NCBI GenBank assembly: GCA_963617275.1
Contig: CAVENX010000015.1
Coordinates: forward strand, 1-5,051
Source of the DNA: Limivicinus sp963617275
Lineage (GTDB): Bacteria; Bacillota; Clostridia; Oscillospirales; Oscillospiraceae
Direction: 5' to 3'
DNA: 5,051 nucleotides
The notes under the pieces are model-generated. The model did no database searches. It saw only the letters and a list, made by a program, of their open reading frames with translations, and was not told where the DNA came from. A program made the position numbers and the translations under genes. This document shows positions 1 through 5,051 of the stretch, piece by piece (position 1 is the stretch's first letter; the number at the start of each line of letters is the position of its first letter).

Positions 1-3000
1 GCGCCGTAAGCCTCGAGCGCCCAGACTTCCATTTCGCCGAAGCGCTGGCCGCCGAACTGAGCTTTGCCGCCCAGAGGCTGCTGTGTGACAAGGCTGTAGG
101 GTCCGGTCGAACGGGCGTGTATCTTGTCATCGACAAGGTGGTGCAGCTTGAGGAAGTATACCCAGCCGACGGTGACGTCGTTATCAAACTTCTCACCGGT
201 ACGGCCGTCGTACATTGCGCTCTTGCCGTCCTCGCGCAGACCGGCCTGACGCAGAGTTTCGCGGATGGTAGTCTCGTTGGCGCCGTTGAATATAGGCGTT
301 GCGACCTTCCAGCCAAGAGCAGCAGCCGCATAGCCAAGGTGAACTTCAAGGATCTGTCCGATGTTCATACGGGACGGGACGCCCAGAGGATTCAGGACGA
401 TATCCAGCGGGGTACCGTCGGGCAGATAAGGCATATCCTCACGCGGCAGGATGCGGGAAACGACGCCCTTGTTGCCGTGACGACCCGCCATCTTGTCGCC
501 GACGGATATCTTGCGCTTCTGTGCGATATAGACGCGGACGACCTGATTTACGCCGGGGTTCATCTCGTCGCCGTTTTCGCGGGTAAAGACCTTGACATCA
601 ACAATGATACCGTATTCGCCGTGCGGGACTTTGAGCGAGGTATCGCGGACTTCGCGCGCCTTTTCGCCGAATATTGCACGCAGCAGTCTCTCCTCCGCGG
701 TGAGATCTGTCTCACCCTTGGGGGTAACCTTACCGACAAGGATATCTCCCGCAGTGACTTCCGCGCCGACCATGATTATGCCGCGCTCGTCAAGGTACTT
801 AAGCGCGTCATCGCCGACGCCGGGGATATCGCGTGTGATCTCCTCGGGGCCGAGTTTAGTATCACGTGCGTCGCACTCGTACTCCTCAACATGGATGGAG
901 GTGAACACATCGTCCATGACCATACGCTCGTTGAGCAGAACGGCGTCTTCGTAGTTATAGCCTTCCCAGTTCATGTAGCCGACAAGAATGTTCTTGCCGA
1001 GCGCTATCTCGCCCTGACTGGTACTGGGGCCGTCGGCAAGGACGTCGCCTTTGCTGACCCTGTCACCGACAGAGACGATGGGGCGCTGGTTGAAGCAGGT
1101 GCCCTGGTTGGAACGGGAGAACTTTATAAGCTTGTAATCCTTTATCTCACCGGCGTCATAGCGCACAGTGACATAGTTCGCATCAACTCTTGTTACAACG
1201 CCGTCGCCCTCGGCAAGGACGCAGACGCCGGAGTCAACGGCGCATTTATGCTCAATACCGGTTGCGACGATAGGCGCCTGAGTGGTAAGCAGAGGCACCG
1301 CCTGACGCTGCATGTTCGCACCCATCAGAGCGCGGTTGGCGTCGTCGTTTTCAAGGAACGGTATCATGGCGGTCGCAATGGAAACCATCATCTTCGGGCT
1401 GACGTCAACGTAATCAACATCTTCCCTGTTCACGGAAACTGTATCGTTTCTGTGGCGGCAGGTAATGCGCTTGTTGATGAAACAGCCGTTTTCGTCAACA
1501 GGCTCGGACGCCTGCGCGACGGTGAACTGATCTTCCTGATCGGCAGTCATATAGTCGATCTGGTCGGTCACGCGGCACTGACTCTTATCGACCTTGCGGA
1601 AAGGAGCCACGAGGAAGCCGTACTCATTCGCCCTTGCGTAGGACGCGAGGTAGGAGATAAGGCCGATGTTGGGGCCTTCCGGAGTCTCTATCGGGCAGAG
1701 ACGGCCATAGTGGGAATAGTGAACGTCGCGGACGTCGAAGGACGCGCGCTCTCTCGAAAGGCCGCCGGGGCCGAGAGCGGACATACGGCGCTTGTGAGTA
1801 AGCTCGGACAGAGGGTTGGTCTGATCCATGAACTGCGAAAGCGGGGAGGAACCGAAAAACTCCTTGATCGACGCGGTCACAGGGCGGATATTTATAAGGC
1901 TCTGCGGCGTGACAATGTCCATATCCTGCAAGGTCATGCGCTCACGGATAACGCGCTCCATACGCGCAAAGCCGATACGGAACTGGTTCTGAAGAAGCTC
2001 TCCCACGCATCTTACGCGGCGGTTGCCAAGGTGGTCGATATCGTCAGCCTCGCCGATGCCGTGCGCAAGACAGTTGAGATAGTTGACAGAGGAGAAAATA
2101 TCGTCCGCAACAATGTGCTTGGGGATAAGGACATCAATGTTATTAATGATAGCCTGCTTGAGGGCATCTCCGGTAAACTGCTTCATAAGGTCGGCAAGAA
2201 CGATCCCGCGAACCTTTTCCTTGACGCCTATCTCGGCAGGGTCAAAGTCAACATAGCGTGAAAGATCGACCATGCCGTTGGAGAACACACGCACAAGTTT
2301 GCCGTCAACGTTGAGGAAAACATCGTTGACGCCGGCATCGGCAATAACCTTTGCCTTATCGCGGGTGACGATCTCGCCCGCGTCGGCGATCACTTCGCCG
2401 GTGAGAGGATCCGCAACGGGCTGTGCAAGCTCAAACCCGGCAATGCGCGGGAAGAGGGAGAGCTTTTTGTTGAACTTATAGCGGCCGACATTGCTTATCT
2501 CATAGCGGCGGCGGTCATAGAACAGGCCGTCCAGCAGCGTCTCGGCAGATTCGACCGTGGGAGGATCTCCAGGGCGGAGTTTACGGTATATCTCAATAAG
2601 ACATTCGTCACGAGTGGCGCAGGTGTCTTTTTCGACAGTAGCGACCATGCGCTCATCCTCGCCGAACACTTCCATGATGCGCTCGTTTGTCATAACGCCG
2701 ACTTCTGGATCCTTCACACAGCTGAGCCATGTGGCAGGCTCGTCAGCCGCATACTTGCCCATTGCACGCAGGAACCACGTGATAGGAAGCTTGCGGTTTT
2801 TGTCAATGCGGACATTGAACATATCAAGAGCGTCTGTCTCATATTCCAGCCACGCGCCGTGATAAGGGATCACGGTGGAGGAGTATACGTTCATCAGAGA
2901 CTTGTCGGTGGTCTTGTCAAAGTAAACGCCGGGAGAACGGACTATCTGGGAAACGATGACGCGTTCCGCGCCGTTGATGACAAAGGTGCCGCCCGGAGTC

Positions 3001-3353
3001 ATCATCGGGAAGTCGCCCATGAAGATCTCCTGCTCCTTGATCTCTTCCGTTTCCTTGTTGCGCAGTCTGACCCTGACCTTGAGCGGTGCAGCGTAGGTAG
3101 CGTCCCTTGCCTTGCACTCCTCAATGTCATACTTGGGCTGCTCGTTCATGGAATAATCAATAAAGCTCAGCTCAAGATTGCCGGAATAGTCGGTTACGGA
3201 GTCCACATCCCTGAACACTTCCTTAAGCCCGTTCTCCAGAAACCACTTATAGGAGCTTTTCTGGATTTCAAGCAGGTTAGGCATGTCCATGATCTCTTCG
3301 GTACGTGCAAAGCTCTTCCTCAGAGTTTTGCCGTATAGAACATCTTTTGGCAT
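1..3353 (-). CDS. rpoB: DNA-directed RNA polymerase subunit beta (partial, 3' end cut by window edge)
   Basis: Catalytic core subunit of RNA polymerase; with beta' it forms the active-site cleft and the rifampicin pocket. The reverse strand reads from ATG at 3353 (MPKDVLYGKTLR) through 1117 whole codons to the left edge with start, middle and end in one frame, so I see no frameshift. Landmarks: GDFPMMTPGGTFVINGAERV near 113-132, DDIDHLGNRR 437-446, rifampicin region FFGSS to SALGPGG 499-531, CPIETPEGPNIGLI 553-566, ENDDANRALMGANMQRQ 668-684, NYEDA 800-804 (E802/D803 match the E. coli acidic pair near the catalytic magnesium), GDKMAGRHGNKG 952-963, and FGEMEVWALEAYGA at the cut. By family comparison about 75-130 C-terminal residues (clamp/beta' contact) lie outside. 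Q507, D510, H520 and S525, the classic resistance positions, are wild type. AAGGAG lies 9 bases upstream of the start. No rplL precedes it; the upstream neighbour is divergent. Confidence 0.98.
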   Translation of the reverse strand, partial: MPKDVLYGKTLRKSFARTEEIMDMPNLLEIQKSSYKWFLENGLKEVFRDVDSVTDYSGNLELSFIDYSMNEQPKYDIEECKARDATYAAPLKVRVRLRNKETEEIKEQEIFMGDFPMMTPGGTFVINGAERVIVSQIVRSPGVYFDKTTDKSLMNVYSSTVIPYHGAWLEYETDALDMFNVRIDKNRKLPITWFLRAMGKYAADEPATWLSCVKDPEVGVMTNERIMEVFGEDERMVATVEKDTCATRDECLIEIYRKLRPGDPPTVESAETLLDGLFYDRRRYEISNVGRYKFNKKLSLFPRIAGFELAQPVADPLTGEVIADAGEIVTRDKAKVIADAGVNDVFLNVDGKLVRVFSNGMVDLSRYVDFDPAEIGVKEKVRGIVLADLMKQFTGDALKQAIINNIDVLIPKHIVADDIFSSVNYLNCLAHGIGEADDIDHLGNRRVRCVGELLQNQFRIGFARMERVIRERMTLQDMDIVTPQSLINIRPVTASIKEFFGSSPLSQFMDQTNPLSELTHKRRMSALGPGGLSRERASFDVRDVHYSHYGRLCPIETPEGPNIGLISYLASYARANEYGFLVAPFRKVDKSQCRVTDQIDYMTADQEDQFTVAQASEPVDENGCFINKRITCRHRNDTVSVNREDVDYVDVSPKMMVSIATAMIPFLENDDANRALMGANMQRQAVPLLTTQAPIVATGIEHKCAVDSGVCVLAEGDGVVTRVDANYVTVRYDAGEIKDYKLIKFSRSNQGTCFNQRPIVSVGDRVSKGDVLADGPSTSQGEIALGKNILVGYMNWEGYNYEDAVLLNERMVMDDVFTSIHVEEYECDARDTKLGPEEITRDIPGVGDDALKYLDERGIIMVGAEVTAGDILVGKVTPKGETDLTAEERLLRAIFGEKAREVRDTSLKVPHGEYGIIVDVKVFTRENGDEMNPGVNQVVRVYIAQKRKISVGDKMAGRHGNKGVVSRILPREDMPYLPDGTPLDIVLNPLGVPSRMNIGQILEVHLGYAAAALGWKVATPIFNGANETTIRETLRQAGLREDGKSAMYDGRTGEKFDNDVTVGWVYFLKLHHLVDDKIHARSTGPYSLVTQQPLGGKAQFGGQRFGEMEVWALEAYG

Positions 3354-3362
3354 TAGCGTACT

Positions 3363-3368
3363 CTCCTT
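3363..3368 (-). promoter_or_regulatory. Ribosome binding site of rpoB
   Basis: The reverse strand reads AAGGAG followed by 9 bases and then ATG at 3353. This strong Shine-Dalgarno sequence fixes the rpoB start. The TAA stop of a tiny upstream reading frame (3367-3402) overlaps the first bases of this site. Confidence 0.9.
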
Positions 3369-3402
3369 ACTGAAATTTACAAACGCCCGGATATGTTGTC
3401 AT
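3367..3402 (-). CDS. Possible 11-codon reading frame in the rpoB leader
   Basis: The reverse strand has ATG at 3402 and would encode MTTYPGVCKFQ, with its TAA stop overlapping the rpoB Shine-Dalgarno sequence. The arrangement would allow a ribosome to end next to the rpoB start. I see no good ribosome binding site for it, and a frame this short is expected by chance in an AT-rich leader, so it is listed only as a candidate. Confidence 0.12.
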   Translation of the reverse strand: MTTYPGVCKFQ

Positions 3403-3417
3403 TTTGTCATAAGCCGG
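3387..3417 (-). other. Weak hairpin and heptamer repeat in the rpoB mRNA leader
   Basis: On the reverse strand CCGG (3417-3414) can pair with CCGG (3390-3387), continued inside by TATG/CATA after a small internal loop. The loop region carries a tandem TGACAA motif (plus strand TTGTCAT at 3396-3402 and 3404-3410). The hairpin sits about 20 bases upstream of the rpoB ribosome binding site. No T-run follows, so it is not a terminator. It could be mRNA structure or an operator-like direct repeat; nothing decides between these. Confidence 0.3.
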
Positions 3418-3419
3418 TG

Positions 3420-3448
3420 TTGATTTTACTTGCTGTAAATGGTATACT
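3420..3448 (+). promoter_or_regulatory. Predicted sigma-A-type promoter towards the glycosyltransferase gene
   Basis: TTGATT (3420-3425) is followed by a 17-base spacer and TATACT (3443-3448), preceded by TGG, which gives an extended -10 (TGn). Hexamers and spacing fit the housekeeping consensus well. The expected start is near 3455, giving a leader of about 168 bases before the ATG at 3623. The promoter lies inside the transcribed leader of rpoB and faces the rpoB promoter, so the two probably interfere. Confidence 0.65.
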
Positions 3449-3458
3449 AAATAAGCAG

Positions 3459-3494
3459 ATGGGAGAAAGTAAATTATTGCTCCTGCATAAATAG
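3459..3494 (+). CDS. Candidate leader peptide with four tandem leucine codons
   Basis: An 11-codon frame, MGESKLLLLHK then TAG, lies at the very start of the predicted rightward transcript. Its four leucine codons in a row are TTA-TTG-CTC-CTG (3474-3485). A run of one amino acid in a short leader frame ahead of a terminator hairpin is the hallmark of ribosome-mediated attenuation. Against it: the predicted RNA start is only about 4 bases before the ATG, so there is no room for a ribosome binding site and translation would have to be leaderless. The downstream gene also has no obvious tie to leucine. It lies wholly within the stretch where the two divergent transcripts overlap. It may be chance. 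Confidence 0.3.
   Translation: MGESKLLLLHK
3460..3486 (+). promoter_or_regulatory. Leader hairpin sharing its arms with the downstream terminator
   Basis: TGGGAG (3460-3465) can pair with CTCCTG (3480-3485), including two G-U pairs, around a 14-base loop. GGGAG recurs in the 5' arm of the terminator (3562-3566), and CTCCTGC (3480-3486) is identical to its 3' arm (3574-3580). The second arm could therefore pair instead with the terminator 5' arm and prevent the terminator forming. A rival small hairpin TTGCT/AGCAA (3477-3481 with 3493-3497) uses part of the same arm. The pairings are read by eye; energies were not calculated. Confidence 0.4.
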
Positions 3495-3500
3495 CAAGTT

Positions 3501-3551
3501 ATTATATCATTTCGCACATTTTAATGTCAAGAAATTTTTTCTTAATTTTCG
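3501..3551 (-). promoter_or_regulatory. Strong sigma-A-type promoter of rpoB with A/T-rich upstream element
   Basis: On the reverse strand a perfect TTGACA (-35, 3530-3525) and a perfect TATAAT (-10, 3506-3501) are separated by 18 bases. TGA just before the -10 gives an extended -10. Directly upstream (3551-3531) A- and T-tracts, including A6T3, resemble an UP element bound by the alpha subunit C-terminal domain. The expected start is near 3494, which gives rpoB a leader of about 140 bases. A promoter this close to consensus fits a highly expressed polymerase gene that is not directly downstream of rplL. Confidence 0.85.
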
Positions 3552-3559
3552 TATTTTCG

Positions 3560-3590
3560 GCGGGAGTGTTGATCTCCTGCTAATTTTTTT
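3560..3590 (+). terminator. Rho-independent terminator / attenuator in the glycosyltransferase leader
   Basis: GCGGGAG (3560-3566) pairs with CTCCTGC (3574-3580) over seven base pairs with one G-U, around a seven-base loop. TAA and then seven T (3584-3590) follow. The T-run lies only on the plus-strand side, so the signal acts on rightward transcription. No plus-strand gene ends upstream; rpoB runs the other way. It therefore lies within the leader of the gene at 3623, where it could attenuate expression or end a short RNA of about 135 bases. Confidence 0.65.
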
Positions 3591-3599
3591 ATTTACAAT
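3569..3599 (+). promoter_or_regulatory. Possible weak second promoter for the glycosyltransferase gene
   Basis: TTGATC (3569-3574), a long 19-base spacer and TACAAT (3594-3599) overlap the terminator hairpin and T-run. If used, transcription would start near 3606 with a very short leader and bypass the terminator. The -35 is poor and the spacer is longer than optimal, so this is weaker than the upstream promoter. Confidence 0.25.
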
Positions 3600-3610
3600 G
3601 CACAAACTCT

Positions 3611-3615
3611 GGAGG
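3611..3615 (+). promoter_or_regulatory. Ribosome binding site of the glycosyltransferase gene
   Basis: GGAGG is followed by 7 bases and ATG at 3623. The spacing is ideal and decides the start; the next in-frame ATG is far inside the protein (residue 143). Confidence 0.9.
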
Positions 3616-3622
3616 CGGACGC

Positions 3623-4858
3623 ATGGATATACGCGTTATAATTATTCTGGCGGCGGAAGCGGCTCTGGCCTTTTGCCTGATATACCGGGCAGTCAGGCCG
3701 TTAAGGCTCTTGCCCCTGCTCTGCGCCGCTCTGCTCACCGCCGCCGCATTCGCGGCAAGATACCTCGTGCTTGATTATGTTACGCTCGATTACCGTGACT
3801 TTCTGTCCAAATGGGTCGATTATTTCAGAAATAACGGCGGATTCAAGGCGCTGGATCAGCCTGTCGGCAACTATAACATCCCATACCTGTATTTTCTTGC
3901 CGCCTTTTCCTACTCGGATATAAACGATCTGTATCTGATAAAGCTGCTGAGCATATTTTTTGACGTTCTGCTCGCATACGGCTCAGCTCTCATTCTCAGC
4001 CGCTTTACGGAAAGCAAGGAGAGAATAATCGCCTGTTTTTTCGTCGTTCTGATGCTCCCCACGGTTTTTCTCAACGGCTCACTCTGGGGGCAATGCGACA
4101 GCACCTATGCCGCCCTCGCCATTCTGGGCATCTATTGCGCGCTTGATGACCGCCCCGTGCTTTCCATGATACTCGCCGCGCTTTCTTTCGGTTTCAAGCT
4201 TCAGGCGGTCTTTGTTCTTCCCGTCTACGCCGTGCTGTGGATGAAAGGCAAATTCCAGTTCAGGCACTTCGCCGTCTTTCCGGCGGCGTATATTCTGCTC
4301 GTCCTGCCTGCCGTTCTGCTCGGCCGCCCGTTCCTCGACACGATAACCCTGTATTTCAACCAAACCGGAAGCATAGGTTCAGGACTTAACTACAATTCCC
4401 CTTCCGTATATTCAATGTTCCAGTATTCGCTTCCGCAGGAATACAACGCAGCCGCCTCCGCGCTCGGCATAATCGCGGCGGCAGTCTATATGATCGTCAT
4501 ACTTATCATATGTTATGTAAACCGAAATCGTCTTACGGAAAAAAGCATTCTCGCTGCGGCACTGCTGTTTGCTATCGGCATCCCTTTTCTCCTTCCGCAT
4601 ATGCACGACAGATATTTCTTTGCCGCCGACATTCTTTCCGTCATAACCGCATTTGCGGCGGTTCGGTTTTCCGCTATACCGCTTCTTGTACAGTTTGCCT
4701 CGCTTCTCGGCTATCACGCTTATCTGAAGCTGAGGTATCTGCTGCTGATGGACAGGGGCGCATGGGCACTTATCGCCGCGCTCATACTCTCGCTGTGGTT
4801 TTTTGTCTCTGCGCTTGGCCGTAAATACAACAAGTTTCCACGCTGTAAGGAAGCTTAA
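3623..4858 (+). CDS. Polytopic membrane GT-C glycosyltransferase, Gpi18-like mannosyltransferase type
   Basis: A 411-residue protein with about 11-13 hydrophobic membrane segments (for example 4-21, 27-49, 104-126, 177-203, 213-235, 276-298, 332-348, 350-366, 378-397). Between the early segments lies an acidic loop, DYRDFLSKW (56-64), whose aspartates are the likely catalytic or metal site expected in GT-C enzymes. NYNIPYLY follows at 83-90. NGSLWGQCDS (151-160), FGFKLQ (189-194) and HMHDRYFF (326-333) match motifs I associate with Gpi18-like/DUF2029-type integral membrane transferases, which use polyprenyl-phosphate sugars and act at the outer face of the membrane. From that family I infer transfer of mannose or a similar sugar to a lipid or cell-wall glycan; donor and acceptor cannot be read from the sequence. 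The gene stands alone, divergent from rpoB, with no operon partner in view. Its long leader carries a terminator, so expression may be conditional. No frameshift or truncation is seen. It could instead be another GT-C family such as GT39/GT87. Confidence 0.8.
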   Translation: MDIRVIIILAAEAALAFCLIYRAVRPLRLLPLLCAALLTAAAFAARYLVLDYVTLDYRDFLSKWVDYFRNNGGFKALDQPVGNYNIPYLYFLAAFSYSDINDLYLIKLLSIFFDVLLAYGSALILSRFTESKERIIACFFVVLMLPTVFLNGSLWGQCDSTYAALAILGIYCALDDRPVLSMILAALSFGFKLQAVFVLPVYAVLWMKGKFQFRHFAVFPAAYILLVLPAVLLGRPFLDTITLYFNQTGSIGSGLNYNSPSVYSMFQYSLPQEYNAAASALGIIAAAVYMIVILIICYVNRNRLTEKSILAAALLFAIGIPFLLPHMHDRYFFAADILSVITAFAAVRFSAIPLLVQFASLLGYHAYLKLRYLLLMDRGAWALIAALILSLWFFVSALGRKYNKFPRCKEA

Positions 4859-4860
4859 CA

Positions 4861-4924
4861 CCGGAAGCCGGATATGCGCGCCGGGAGCGTACCGCTCACC
4901 GGGGTTGGCAGATAACTGCCGGTG
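4861..4924 (+). repeat. Cluster of CCGG inverted repeats after the glycosyltransferase gene
   Basis: CCGG occurs at 4861, 4868, 4881, 4899 and 4919. The best hairpin is CCGGGAGCG (4881-4889) with CGCTC-A-CCGG (4893-4902), a nine-pair stem with one bulged A and a three-base loop. A second is GGCAG (4907-4911) with CTGCC (4916-4920) around ATAA. CACCGG (4897-4902) can also pair with CCGGTG (4919-4924), which excludes the others. No T-run follows any of them, so this is not a standard Rho-independent terminator. It could be an mRNA 3'-end structure or a dispersed palindromic element. Confidence 0.5.
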
Positions 4925-4935
4925 GAGTATATAAA
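4906..4935 (+). promoter_or_regulatory. Possible rightward promoter near the right edge
   Basis: TTGGCA (4906-4911), an 18-base spacer and TATAAA (4930-4935) make an acceptable housekeeping-type promoter for something beyond the window. The -35 lies within the GGCAG hairpin. No gene start with a ribosome binding site is visible downstream before 5051. Confidence 0.25.
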
Positions 4936-4951
4936 GATAATATCCGCTCAC

Positions 4952-4994
4952 TTTGCGCTGCATATCTGTTCCGTTTTGCATTGCGCAGCGTAAA
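4952..4994 (+). other. Ten-pair hairpin in the right-hand spacer
   Basis: TTTGCGCTGC (4952-4961) pairs with GCAGCGTAAA (4985-4994) over ten positions, with one G-U pair and a 23-base loop. The G-U pair is stable only in plus-strand RNA; the minus strand would have an A-C mismatch there. No T-run follows, so termination is unlikely. The remainder to 5051 shows no supported gene. Confidence 0.35.
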
Positions 4995-5051
4995 AATGGC
5001 GTCCAAGTGGGGAATTATTCCGGTAAAAGCGTCAAAATATGGGCATAAGTG

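Noticed and set aside
117..2261. A 714-codon open frame on the plus strand and the other plus-strand frames up to 3338
   Set aside because: They lie antisense to rpoB, which is unmistakable on the other strand. Their translations show no recognisable domains and have no ribosome binding sites; long antisense frames arise from the codon bias of a GC-richer gene.
2917..3117. A 66-codon minus-strand frame inside rpoB
   Set aside because: It overlaps rpoB in a different frame on the same strand, and its low-complexity G/Q/R-rich translation is typical of an out-of-frame reading.
3529..3543. AAGAAA/TTTCTT inverted repeat next to the rpoB -35
   Set aside because: It is an A/T-only tract better explained as part of the A/T-rich upstream promoter element; the stem would be very weak in RNA.
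4510..4824. A 104-codon plus-strand frame inside the glycosyltransferase gene
   Set aside because: It is an alternate frame of the real gene with Cys/Arg/Ser-rich composition and no ribosome binding site.
4881..4924. The hairpins after the glycosyltransferase gene as a Rho-independent terminator or a cobalamin-type riboswitch
   Set aside because: No T-run follows any stem, and the conserved boxes of known riboswitches are not present.
4412..4981. A 189-codon minus-strand frame and two smaller minus-strand frames (3910-4104, 4079-4363) opposite the glycosyltransferase gene
   Set aside because: The plus-strand protein has clear membrane segments and family motifs, while these translations are charged, without domains and without convincing starts.
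4996..5051. An open plus-strand frame starting ATGGCG and running off the right edge
   Set aside because: Only 18 codons are visible, there is no Shine-Dalgarno sequence upstream, and the translation is not recognisable. It could be chance.
4903..5051. A minus-strand frame open from the right edge to a stop near 4903, which might be the end of another gene
   Set aside because: About 49 codons with no recognisable sequence and no terminator after the stop; it runs through hairpin-forming DNA, so I did not call it.

Overview
The window holds two divergent protein genes and the regulatory DNA between them. The left two thirds (1-3353, minus strand) is rpoB, the RNA polymerase beta subunit. It reads without interruption from its start codon for 1117 full codons and is cut by the left edge before its C-terminal end. 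The right third (3623-4858, plus strand) encodes a 411-residue polytopic membrane protein that looks like a GT-C fold glycosyltransferase of the Gpi18-like mannosyltransferase type. The final 193 bases hold no convincing gene but are rich in small inverted repeats.

The RpoB sequence is Firmicutes-like and closest in feel to gut Clostridia (Oscillospiraceae/Ruminococcaceae). The grounds are the N-terminus, the residues around the rifampicin region, and a middle section longer than in Bacillus subtilis. AGGAG-type ribosome binding sites, consensus sigma-A-type promoters and AT-rich spacers between GC-richer genes agree with this. I infer the lineage from remembered family sequences, not from a search.

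The 269-base spacer 3354-3622 is the most interesting part. A near-perfect promoter for rpoB (TTGACA, 18 bases, TGATATAAT) points left. A second good promoter (TTGATT, 17 bases, TGGTATACT) points right towards the glycosyltransferase gene. Each lies downstream of the other's start point, so the two promoters face each other and their predicted transcripts overlap by about 40 bases at their 5' ends. The rightward leader (about 168 bases) contains an 11-codon open reading frame with four consecutive leucine codons, and a Rho-independent terminator hairpin followed by seven T just before the glycosyltransferase ribosome binding site. The terminator arms repeat sequences of an earlier hairpin in the same leader, so alternative pairings are possible. 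This looks like a transcription attenuator or a short terminated RNA that also overlaps the rpoB leader.

rpoB normally follows rplL in bacteria. Here rplL is not directly upstream, so rpoB is transcribed from its own promoter. I see no functional link between the two genes beyond the shared control region.
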